In this document: positions 1 through 6,327 of the stretch, piece by piece
Layout of the letters: the number at the start of each line of letters is the position of its first letter
Position numbering within the stretch: position 1 is the stretch's first letter
From: Desulfobulbaceae bacterium
Lineage (GTDB): Bacteria > Desulfobacterota > Desulfobulbia > Desulfobulbales > Desulfobulbaceae
Assembly (NCBI GenBank): GCA_007121995.1
Contig: SKJK01000104.1
Coordinates: 1 to 7,036, forward strand
Direction of reading: 5' to 3'
DNA: 7,036 bases
Notes under the pieces: generated by a model
Seen by the model: only the letters and a program-made list of their open reading frames with translations
Database searches by the model: none
What the model was told of the DNA's origin: nothing
Program-made: the position numbers and the translations under genes

Positions 1-495
1 CACCCCGGCGCTGACCGCGGCTACCGGAAGGAGTGCGGGCAGCGAGGAGAGCTGTTGCCTCTCCACCATACCAACAAGCGCCTGCCGAACCGCCAAGGCA
101 CCACCGGTGATGGCCGCGCAGCGAGTGCCGCCGTCAGCATTGATGACATCGCAATCGATTCGTAGCGTATATTCCCCCAGCAGGCGTAAATCGATCATCA
201 TCCGCAGAGAACGACCGATCAACCGCTGAATTTCATAGGTTCGGCCGCTCCGGCCCGAAATAGCTTCCCTTCTTCCCCGACTGTGGGTCGCACAAGGGAG
301 CATCCCGTATTCAGCGGTAATCCAGCCCTGACCCGTCCCTTTGAGAAAGGGAGGTGTCTTCTCTTCCACCGTCACTCCGCAGAGCACATGGGTTTGCCCC
401 ATTTTGATCAGGACCGAGCCATCGGCACCGGACTGCACTCCATATTCGATGCTGACAGGCCGCAAGGCATCTTCGCTACGTTGACCACGGCGCAT
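1..495 (-). CDS. rph: Ribonuclease PH, N-terminal part (cut by window edge)
   Basis: RNase PH is a phosphate-dependent 3'-to-5' exoribonuclease. It trims nucleotides from tRNA 3' ends and acts in the cytoplasm as a ring-shaped hexamer. The visible 165 residues start [14 protein letters not shown] and match the family throughout. They include the block [18 protein letters not shown] (about residues 50-67), the [14 protein letters not shown] helix (85-98, with R85 of the active site) and [18 protein letters not shown] (115-132), whose GGTR is the phosphate-binding segment. The family usually runs to about 240 residues, so roughly 75 C-terminal residues lie beyond the left edge. The ATG at 493-495 is chosen because it opens the family N-terminus and has a strong AGGAGG four bases upstream. 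It lies 116 bases downstream of the Smr gene on the same strand and could be co-transcribed with it. Within the GGTR segment the following residue is Cys where many homologues have Thr or Ala, a minor change. Identification is secure. Confidence 0.96.
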   Translation of the reverse strand, partial: MRRGQRSEDALRPVSIEYGVQSGADGSVLIKMGQTHVLCGVTVEEKTPPFLKGTGQGWITAEYGMLPCATHSRGRREAISGRSGRTYEIQRLIGRSLRMMIDLRLLGEYTLRIDCDVINADGGTRCAAITGGALAVRQALVGMVERQQLSSLPALLPVAAVSAGV

Positions 496-499
496 AACT

Positions 500-505
500 C
501 CTCCT
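500..505 (-). promoter_or_regulatory. Ribosome binding site of rph
   Basis: On the minus strand AGGAGG is followed by AGTT and then the rph ATG. It is a full-consensus Shine-Dalgarno site at a slightly short spacing (4 bases; the overlapping GGAG is nearer still). It is the strongest ribosome site in the window and fixes the rph start. Confidence 0.85.
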
Positions 506-611
506 GTTTTACTATGGGGTTGTCAAGCAAATCAGGGACTCCAACCCACGCATCATCCTATGCACGGCAGCCTGATCGTCTATAGATAGAGTGCTGGTAA
601 ACGGTTACAGA

Positions 612-1061
612 TCACAATATAACCAAGGTGATACCAGGATTGGCACGATTAAGATCGCGGTGATCCATCAGAACAGGAAAACGGCGCAGCAGTTGACGGC
701 CACGTCCAGAGCGGCTCTCAAAATCTTCACCAAAAACAACGTCTCGGACTCGTCCCTGGTGGCGGAGAAAATCCAGTTGATGGCGCACCGCTGTCTTAAT
801 GGCACCGCCGGCACCGCTCGAACCGTACCCATGGATCAGGGTCAGCATCTTGAAGCCCTGGCTTGCAGCTATTTGGAGCTCCATGTCCATTCTGGCCAGG
901 GCCTGACGTACCAGTGGTCTGCCTTTTTCCAGGTTAACCAGACGATGAACCGGCCCGATCCATGGAGGAGGCTCGGCTGGATGTTCAACCTGACAGTGGG
1001 GGCAGAAAGTTCGTATCCCCTCTATTTCATTGCCACAAACACGGCAAAGCATCACCTCCAT
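612..1061 (-). CDS. Zinc-ribbon plus Smr-domain protein
   Basis: This is a 149-residue cytoplasmic protein with two parts. Residues 6-23 form a CxxC-x10-CxxC zinc ribbon (C6, C9, C20, C23). Residues about 41-149 form an Smr domain with LIHGYGSSGAGGAIK (75-89), a variant of the Smr HGxGxG loop. A C-terminal block ends DHRDLNRANPGITLVIL, which I recall as typical of short clostridial and deltaproteobacterial Smr proteins. Smr domains are known as nucleases or RNA-binding modules (MutS2, SmrB). The aspartate-leucine-histidine motif at the first strand of catalytic Smr domains is replaced here by N43-L44-E45, so nuclease activity is doubtful. The start at 1059-1061 is 40 bases after the rel stop, with AAGGA ten bases upstream. 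An ATG three codons later has GGAGG only two bases away. Longer in-frame starts reach into rel and add a non-conserved, Cys/Arg/Ser-rich tail, so they were not used. Family is confident; function is not known. Confidence 0.88.
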   Translation of the reverse strand: MEVMLCRVCGNEIEGIRTFCPHCQVEHPAEPPPWIGPVHRLVNLEKGRPLVRQALARMDMELQIAASQGFKMLTLIHGYGSSGAGGAIKTAVRHQLDFLRHQGRVRDVVFGEDFESRSGRGRQLLRRFPVLMDHRDLNRANPGITLVIL

Positions 1062-1101
1062 TTGAGCCGGATCCTTGCTACCATGCCGAAACCGGCCATT
1101 G

Positions 1102-3267
1102 TTATCGCCTGCGGACCTCAATGACCTCAGGCACCTGCAGCAGGTGCTGCTGAACCACCTGAAGATGCTTGAGGTCCACCACCTTGACAATCACATCCAA
1201 TTCGGCGATATTCTCCACCGTTGTGCGCGCATTGAGCTCAACAATGTCGGCATCGTCGGCGCTGATGGTGCCGCTGATTTCTGTCAGCAGGTTCTTGCGA
1301 TCCTCGGCTCGGATCAATAAAGCCGCCCGATGCGTTCTTTGCGGCGAGGCGGACCAGGAAACATCCAACCAGCGGACAGGATCGGTGGCGAGGAGATTAG
1401 AACAGTCGGCCTTGTGGATGGAGATTCCCGAGCCAGTGGTAATGAATCCAATGATGGCATCACCGGGCACCGGACGGCAGCACTGGGATATTTTGACCAG
1501 CATGCCCTCCACTCCCTGGATATCAATAGATTCGCCCTTGGCGGCATGCACTTTGTTTTCCTGGGCAGCACGCTGAGCCCGTTCCACCATTTCCGCTGCC
1601 CGCCGCTTTTCCTCGGCTTCACCAAATTCCTCCGGCTGCAGAGCGCGCATCAACTGAGGAACGGTCAAGGAACCGTTCCCTACCCGGATGAGCATATCGT
1701 CCAAAGAAGCACAATTGAGCTGCTTGAGCAACAAACGGAGGTGCCCACCCTTGAGCAGGCCCCGCAGGTTAATATTGTATTTTTTCAGCTCCTTTTCGCA
1801 GATCTCCCTCCCGATCTTCAGAGAACGTTCCTTATCTTCGAGCCGCAGATACTGGCGAATCCGGGTTCGGGCCCTGGTGGTCTTCACCATCTGTAACCAG
1901 GCCCGACGGGGATGCTGCTGCTTTTGAGTCAGAATCTCGACGATATCTCCGCTTTGGAGTTCATATTTCAGTTGGACAATCTGCCCATTGACCTTCGCCC
2001 CGACACAGGTGTCACCAACAGCTGAATGGATGGCATAAGCAAAATCAATGGGCGTACTGCCCCGGGGCAATTCCCTGACTTCTCCGGTAGGGGTCAGGGC
2101 ATAGATATCCGGTTCAAACAACTCACCTCTCAGTGACTCCATAAACTCGGAAGGATCTTCGACATCCTGAAGGGATTGCACCAACTGCTTCAAGCTGTTG
2201 ACCAGACGTGCATCCCCACTGCTGATTTTTTGCCCTTCCTTGTAAGCCCAATGGGCCGCCACGCCCTCCTGGGCGATACGATCCATTTCCTCGGTGCGGA
2301 TTTGAATTTCGATAAAATAACCTCGAGGGCCGGACACAGTGGTATGCAGGGATTGATAATTGTTTGACTTGGGAGCGCTGATGAAGTCTTTAATTCGGCC
2401 GGGAACAGGTGTCCAGTCAGCATGCACCGTACCCAGCGCTTGGTAGCACTCTTGAACCGAGCTGACGATTATCCTGAAAGCCACTTTATCGTACACCCGC
2501 TCCAGGGGAATCTTCTGTACCACCAGTTTTTTGTAGATCGAATACATATGTTTGGGACGGCCAATGATCCGGATCGGGATAATATTGCTGGCTTTGAGTT
2601 TTTCATGCAGGATCCCGATGACTTCATCGACATAAGCTCGACGTTCAGCCAAAGTACTTTCAAGATGTTTGTTGAGGTCGGCGTATTCGATCGGAAACAG
2701 ATACTTGAAAGCGAGATCTTCGAGTTCACGTTTGAGCCATTCGATGCCGATGCGACTGGCCAACGGTGCATAGAGGTCCATGGTCTCCCTGGCCTTGGCA
2801 CGACGATCCTCCTCGTCGAGAGCATCCAGGGTAAGCATGTCCTGTAACCGGTCCGCCAGTTTAACCAGCAGCACCCGGATATCAGCCCCCATGGCCAGGA
2901 GAAGTTTACGGATGTTCTCGGCCTGATGGGCCAGCTTGGAATTATAGCGAACATTGGTGATCCGGGTGGCGCCGTCGACGATATGTGCAACATCATTGCC
3001 GAATTTTTTTCGTATTTCTTCAAGGGAGGCAACGTTTTCCTTGAGCGTTCCATGCAGCAATCCGGCAACAATGCTGTCGAGGTCAAGCTTCATGGCGGCC
3101 AGACTTGAAGCTACCATCAGCAGGTGGTCGACATAGGACTCGCCGTTGACATATTCCTGTCCAGCGTGCCGCTCGACCACAAATTCGTAGGCCTCGGTTA
3201 ACGGGGCCAGATCAACGCCCTGGAGATGCCCGGAGGCCAGGGACAGAAGATGCTTGATATCCGACAT
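1102..3267 (-). CDS. rel: RelA/SpoT-family (p)ppGpp synthetase with degenerate hydrolase domain
   Basis: Long RSH enzyme, 721 residues. It makes (p)ppGpp from ATP and GDP/GTP when ribosomes meet uncharged tRNA. Domains in order: HD hydrolase-like (about 20-190), synthetase (about 225-345), TGS (386-448, with H414), helical linker, CC zinc-finger domain (C596, C597, H618, C622) and C-terminal ACT/RRM (646-721). Synthetase residues are intact: R237-P-K239, D260, Y304-QSLH, E320-IQIRT, plus an RIKD motif (291-294) of the RxKD type found in bifunctional Rel/SpoT enzymes. The hydrolase domain keeps H48, H72 and D139. It has lost the HD aspartate (now G73), the ED pair (now K76-E77), the R-K pair before the first His (now Y39-V40) and the NxR of HNMRTL (now QDMLTL, D143). 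Hydrolysis is probably lost. The start at 3265-3267 aligns with family N-termini. An in-frame ATG at 3295-3297 has AAAGGAG but only two bases of spacing. The gene lies between proS and the Smr gene. Family call secure. Confidence 0.96.
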   Translation of the reverse strand: MSDIKHLLSLASGHLQGVDLAPLTEAYEFVVERHAGQEYVNGESYVDHLLMVASSLAAMKLDLDSIVAGLLHGTLKENVASLEEIRKKFGNDVAHIVDGATRITNVRYNSKLAHQAENIRKLLLAMGADIRVLLVKLADRLQDMLTLDALDEEDRRAKARETMDLYAPLASRIGIEWLKRELEDLAFKYLFPIEYADLNKHLESTLAERRAYVDEVIGILHEKLKASNIIPIRIIGRPKHMYSIYKKLVVQKIPLERVYDKVAFRIIVSSVQECYQALGTVHADWTPVPGRIKDFISAPKSNNYQSLHTTVSGPRGYFIEIQIRTEEMDRIAQEGVAAHWAYKEGQKISSGDARLVNSLKQLVQSLQDVEDPSEFMESLRGELFEPDIYALTPTGEVRELPRGSTPIDFAYAIHSAVGDTCVGAKVNGQIVQLKYELQSGDIVEILTQKQQHPRRAWLQMVKTTRARTRIRQYLRLEDKERSLKIGREICEKELKKYNINLRGLLKGGHLRLLLKQLNCASLDDMLIRVGNGSLTVPQLMRALQPEEFGEAEEKRRAAEMVERAQRAAQENKVHAAKGESIDIQGVEGMLVKISQCCRPVPGDAIIGFITTGSGISIHKADCSNLLATDPVRWLDVSWSASPQRTHRAALLIRAEDRKNLLTEISGTISADDADIVELNARTTVENIAELDVIVKVVDLKHLQVVQQHLLQVPEVIEVRRR

Positions 3268-3312
3268 CTTTTTTCTTCGGTTTCCTGGGAGACGCATGTC
3301 TCCTTTCTATTC

Positions 3313-3355
3313 AAAAAATAACCTGTTCAGCTCCAACTCACTGGTTCTGATCAGG
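3313..3355 (-). terminator. Hairpin with U-run after proS (intrinsic terminator or attenuator)
   Basis: On the minus strand CCTGATCAG (3355-3347) pairs with CTGAACAGG (3330-3322) in eight of nine positions, with one central A-A mismatch. The 16-base loop can form a small extra CCA/TGG stem. The 3' arm is followed by TTATTTTTT (3321-3313). It lies 117 bases past the proS stop and immediately before rel. The stem is moderate rather than strong, so termination may be partial. Not checked with a folding program. Confidence 0.5.
3328..3337. repeat. Direct repeat copy 1 (CAGCTCCAAC)
   Basis: The plus-strand 10-mer CAGCTCCAAC occurs here, inside the loop and 3' arm of the hairpin before rel, and again exactly at 3460-3469. 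The flanks differ: TGTT precedes this copy and TGAA precedes the other. As a result CTGTTCA here is the reverse complement of TGAACAG at the other copy. Confidence 0.6.
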
Positions 3356-3459
3356 CATCCGCACTCCCAGTCCTGGCAAAACCGCCCACCGGTCTTCCTT
3401 GTGCAAACGATGAGTAGGTGTCTGTCCTGAACGAGAGAGAATCAAGGAGAGGGGATGAA

Positions 3460-3469
3460 CAGCTCCAAC
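3460..3469. repeat. Direct repeat copy 2 (CAGCTCCAAC)
   Basis: Second exact copy of the 10-mer, just after the proS stop and 132 bases from the first copy. With its flank it reads TGAACAG at 3456-3462, complementary to CTGTTCA (3323-3329) in the hairpin's 3' arm. An alternative seven-base-pair interaction is therefore possible in the transcript. It may also be chance. Confidence 0.6.
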
Positions 3470-3471
3470 GA

Positions 3472-5181
3472 TTAAAGAGCTGATTGTACCAGGTCGACAA
3501 GATATGGTCCGGTCTCTTCCAGGGTCAGAACTTCCGTAACACCAGTTTTTCTGACACGCAGCTCAACACGCCCTTCTTTCTCAAAAATTTTGCCCACAGT
3601 GAGACGATAGGGAATGCCAAGCAGATCGGCGTCGTTGAATTTAGATCCCGGCCGCTCGTCACGATCATCGAGGAGAACGTCCAACCCGTGAGACCGTAAA
3701 TCAGTGTACAATCGTTCCGACGCCTGACAGTAGCGCTCATCCTTGGGACCGAGATTGAGGATGATCACCTGAAAGGGAGCCAAAGGCAGAGGGAAAATAA
3801 TCCCTTTACTGTCATGATTCTGCTCAATGGCCGCCGCCACCACCCGACTGACGCCGATGCCGTAGCATCCCATGACAAAGGACTTTTCCAGCCCATCACT
3901 GTCCTGAAAAGTGGCGTGCATGGCATCAGAATAGCCAGTGCCCAGCTTGAAAATGTGCCCGACCTCGATACCTTCTTTAAACTTTAAATCACCGCCACAT
4001 GAAGGGCAACGATCGCTGGTATCAATCTGGCGAAGATCTCCCGTGATATCAGGCTGAAAATCCCGCCCCGGATTGACCCCGTTGTAATGATGGCCCTTTT
4101 CGTTGGCCCCGGCAATGGCGTTGACCATGTCCATGACCTCCTGATCCGCCACAACTTGCAAAGGGAAACCTACAGGTCCCAAATAGCCCGCCGGTAAACG
4201 AAGCTGTTCCCAAATCTGATCCTCTTCCATGGGGGTGATATCGGTGGCACCAAGCAGGTTTTTCAGTTTCACGGGCTGGACCACACGGTCACCGCGCACC
4301 AGAACCGCTACCGGGGCTTTATCGATGTAATAGAGCAGAGTTTTAATTACCTTGCGGGGCTGCACCTTGAGGAACTCTGCCACTTTTTCCACCTTCTTCA
4401 TCCCAGGAGTCTCGATGCGGACCAAATCTGCCGGTGGCTCCTGGGAAAAATCGCTGGAATAGGCGGTGATGGCCGCTTTTTCGACGTTGGCGGCATAACT
4501 GCAGGAGCTGCAGATCACCAGGGTATCTTCGCCGGTCTCGGCCAGGACCATGAATTCATGGGAAAAAGAACCGCCGATAGCGCCGCTGTCGGCCTCAACC
4601 GCGCGGAAGTCGAGGCCACAACGAGTGAAAATTCGATGATACGCCTCACGCATGATTTCGTAACTCTGACTCGCTCCGGCATCGTCGACATCAAAGGAGT
4701 AGGCATCCTTCATCACAAACTCACGGCAGCGCATCAGTCCGAAACGGGGGCGGATTTCATCGCGAAATTTGGTCTGAATCTGATACAGGTTCACCGGGAG
4801 TTGCCGGTAGGACTGCATCTCGCGGCGGGCAATATCGGTGACCACCTCTTCGTGGGTGGGGCCAAGACAGTAGTCGCGGTCGTGGCGATCGCGGAAGCGT
4901 AGCAGCTCCGGTCCATATTTCTGCCAGCGCCCGGATTCCTGCCACAGATCACCGGGCTGAACCATGGGCATCAGGATCTCCTGAGCACCGGCGCGGTTCA
5001 TCTCCTGGCGAACGATGTCCGTTACCTTCTGCAGTGCCATGTACCCAAGGGGCAGGAAGGTATACATACCCGAGGTCAGTTTACGGATAAAACCACCGCG
5101 GACCAGGAGCTGATGACTGACGACCTCGGCCTCGGCAGGAGTCTCCTTACTGGTTGGTAACAGCATCCGTGAATATCGCAT
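3472..5181 (-). CDS. proS: Prolyl-tRNA synthetase, bacterial type with editing domain
   Basis: This cytoplasmic class II enzyme attaches proline to tRNA-Pro. Its inserted domain can clear mischarged Ala-tRNA-Pro. At 569 residues it is close to the E. coli length of 572. The catalytic core shows motif 1 (about 62-76), the GPTHEEV loop (107-113), motif 2 (FRDEIRPRFGLMRCREF, 139-155) and motif 3 (GCYGIGVSRVVA, 438-449, with R446). The editing insertion (about 224-407) carries KVIKTLLYY with K280, corresponding to the E. coli editing Lys279, and the GYLGPVGFP loop. The C-terminal anticodon-binding domain starts near PLAPFQVIIL (466). Two CxxC pairs, C224/C227 and C392/C395, bracket the insertion and may bind zinc; E. 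coli lacks them. The ATG at 5179-5181 matches the family start and has GGAG seven bases upstream. It follows ispG by 54 bases and precedes rel, which senses uncharged tRNA. No sign of truncation. Confidence 0.98.
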   Translation of the reverse strand: MRYSRMLLPTSKETPAEAEVVSHQLLVRGGFIRKLTSGMYTFLPLGYMALQKVTDIVRQEMNRAGAQEILMPMVQPGDLWQESGRWQKYGPELLRFRDRHDRDYCLGPTHEEVVTDIARREMQSYRQLPVNLYQIQTKFRDEIRPRFGLMRCREFVMKDAYSFDVDDAGASQSYEIMREAYHRIFTRCGLDFRAVEADSGAIGGSFSHEFMVLAETGEDTLVICSSCSYAANVEKAAITAYSSDFSQEPPADLVRIETPGMKKVEKVAEFLKVQPRKVIKTLLYYIDKAPVAVLVRGDRVVQPVKLKNLLGATDITPMEEDQIWEQLRLPAGYLGPVGFPLQVVADQEVMDMVNAIAGANEKGHHYNGVNPGRDFQPDITGDLRQIDTSDRCPSCGGDLKFKEGIEVGHIFKLGTGYSDAMHATFQDSDGLEKSFVMGCYGIGVSRVVAAAIEQNHDSKGIIFPLPLAPFQVIILNLGPKDERYCQASERLYTDLRSHGLDVLLDDRDERPGSKFNDADLLGIPYRLTVGKIFEKEGRVELRVRKTGVTEVLTLEETGPYLVDLVQSAL

Positions 5182-5188
5182 ATCAATT

Positions 5189-5192
5189 CTCC
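5189..5192 (-). promoter_or_regulatory. Ribosome binding site of proS
   Basis: On the minus strand GGAG is followed by AATTGAT and the proS ATG, a good seven-base spacing that supports the start at 5181. The 54-base gap between the ispG stop and this start shows no hairpin with a U-run and no clear promoter, so read-through from ispG is expected. Confidence 0.7.
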
Positions 5193-5235
5193 ATTGGCAT
5201 GTGCAAGCAAAATACGTCTGCGGTCAAGTCACGAT

Positions 5236-6327
5236 TCATGACGGACCCGTCTGGTTTTTTTCAGCTTCCAGTTTATCCAGCTCCTCGAGAAAGACCGACA
5301 GCAGTTCAGCTTCCGGCACTTTCCTGAAGACTTCACCTTTCTTGAAAATAATGCCAACGCCGTGTCCACCCGCAATGCCGATGTCAGCCTCCCGTGCCTC
5401 ACCAGGGCCGTTGACCACACACCCCATAACAGCGACCTTGATCCGGGCCTGCATAGTCTGCAAATGCTGTTCGACCCTTTCCGCCAGAGAAAAAAGGTCA
5501 ATCCGCGTACGGCCGCAGGTCGGGCAGGAAATCAATTCCGGACCACGCTGGCGGATGTCCAGGGCGCGCAGCAGTTCGAAACCAACCCTGATCTCCTCCA
5601 CCGGGTCACGGGTGAGAGATATGCGAAAGGTGTCACCGATGCCCTCAATGAGCAGAATACCAAGGGCAACGCTGGACTTGACCGTCCCGGGAATGAGCCC
5701 GCCGGCCTCGGTAACACCAAGATGAAGAGGATAATCAGTCCGCTGCGCCAATTGCCTGTATCCGGCAATAGTAGTCAAAGGATCAGCGGATTTGATTGAA
5801 ATCTTGATCTCGTAAAATCCCTTTGCCTCGAGAAGTCGTACCTTGCTTAAGGCACTTTCGATGAGGGCTTCCGGGTGTGTCGGTGTAGGATAACCGTACT
5901 TTTTGAGCACATCTTTTTCTATCGAGCCGGAATTGACACCTACCCTGATAGGCACCCCGTGCATCTTGGCTGCCGCCACGACCCGGGCTAGCTTATCCGG
6001 TCCACCGAGATTACCAGGATTGATCCTGATTCCCTGAGCACCGTGCTCCATGGCCGCCACCGCCAGCCGGGAATCGAAGTGAATATCAGCAACCACAGGC
6101 AGAGTGATGGCCGCTCTGATGCCCCTTATGGCTCGGGCGGCATCCATGTCAGGAACAGCCACCCGGACAAGCTCACAGCCGGCCTGCTCCAGTCGGTGAA
6201 TCTGCGCCACTGTTGCCACCACATCAGCGGTGTCGGTATTGGTCATTGATTGCACCGACACAGGGGCACCTCCGCCAATTGCTAGTCCACCAACCTGGAT
6301 GCGGCGGGTTTTCCTGCGTTCAATCAT
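5236..6327 (-). CDS. ispG: 4-hydroxy-3-methylbut-2-enyl diphosphate synthase (IspG/GcpE)
   Basis: IspG reduces MEcPP to HMBPP, the second-to-last step of the MEP pathway for isoprenoid precursors, using a [4Fe-4S] cluster. The 363-residue protein is the compact bacterial form. The N-terminal TIM-barrel part shows VSVQSMTNTDT (23-33), VADIHFDSRLA (79-89), RINPGNLG (101-108) and GVNSGSIEKD (130-139). The C-terminal iron-sulfur part has C268, C271 and C303 in the family spacing CxxC-x31-C, and E310 in GCVVNGPGEA supplies the fourth cluster ligand. The ATG at 6325-6327 is preceded by AGGA nine bases upstream and fits the family N-terminus (RRKTRRIQVG). It overlaps the end of tsaB by eight bases, suggesting translational coupling. 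All key residues are present and the gene is intact. Its presence points to the MEP pathway in the host. Confidence 0.98.
   Translation of the reverse strand: MIERRKTRRIQVGGLAIGGGAPVSVQSMTNTDTADVVATVAQIHRLEQAGCELVRVAVPDMDAARAIRGIRAAITLPVVADIHFDSRLAVAAMEHGAQGIRINPGNLGGPDKLARVVAAAKMHGVPIRVGVNSGSIEKDVLKKYGYPTPTHPEALIESALSKVRLLEAKGFYEIKISIKSADPLTTIAGYRQLAQRTDYPLHLGVTEAGGLIPGTVKSSVALGILLIEGIGDTFRISLTRDPVEEIRVGFELLRALDIRQRGPELISCPTCGRTRIDLFSLAERVEQHLQTMQARIKVAVMGCVVNGPGEAREADIGIAGGHGVGIIFKKGEVFRKVPEAELLSVFLEELDKLEAEKNQTGPS

Larger units (their letters stand above)
3298..3471 (-). promoter_or_regulatory. Possible regulatory leader between proS and rel
   Basis: This stretch is among the longest gaps in the block and has no conserved gene. 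It contains a hairpin with a U-run ending 15 bases before the upstream rel ATG (3297). It also has two very short reading frames with ribosome-site-like sequences, one overlapping the hairpin's 5' arm, and a repeated 10-mer. I found no convincing -35/-10 pair. Any transcript that reaches rel from upstream must pass the hairpin, so it could act as an attenuator rather than a simple end of the proS transcript. This is inference from layout only. Confidence 0.25.

Noticed and set aside
498..526. TTGACA on the minus strand upstream of rph as a -35 box
   Set aside because: At normal spacing the -10 position falls on GAGGAG of the ribosome site, which is not a -10 sequence.
517..547. GGGTTG/CAACCC inverted repeat upstream of rph as a terminator
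   Set aside because: Only six base pairs with a long loop, and no U-run follows on the minus strand.
283..585. A 100-codon open frame on the plus strand
   Set aside because: It is antisense to rph and its leader, with no family resemblance.
591..1124. A 177-codon open frame on the plus strand
   Set aside because: It is antisense to the Smr gene and the end of rel, whose proteins are clearly recognisable; its product has no familiar motif.
1062..1190. Longer Smr start inside rel
   Set aside because: The extra 43 residues are rich in Cys, Arg and Ser and are the out-of-frame reading of the rel C-terminus; the conserved protein starts at the zinc ribbon.
1330..1896. A 188-codon open frame on the plus strand
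   Set aside because: It is antisense to the rel zinc-finger and helical domains; no recognisable protein features.
2422..2847. A 141-codon open frame on the plus strand
   Set aside because: It lies wholly antisense to the conserved hydrolase and synthetase domains of rel and resembles no family.
3355..3370. Sigma-54-like TGG...TGC spacing upstream of rel
   Set aside because: Only the GG and GC cores fit; most other consensus positions of the -24/-12 element do not match.
4558..4902. A 114-codon open frame on the plus strand
   Set aside because: It is antisense to the conserved core of proS; chance opening in moderately GC-rich coding DNA.
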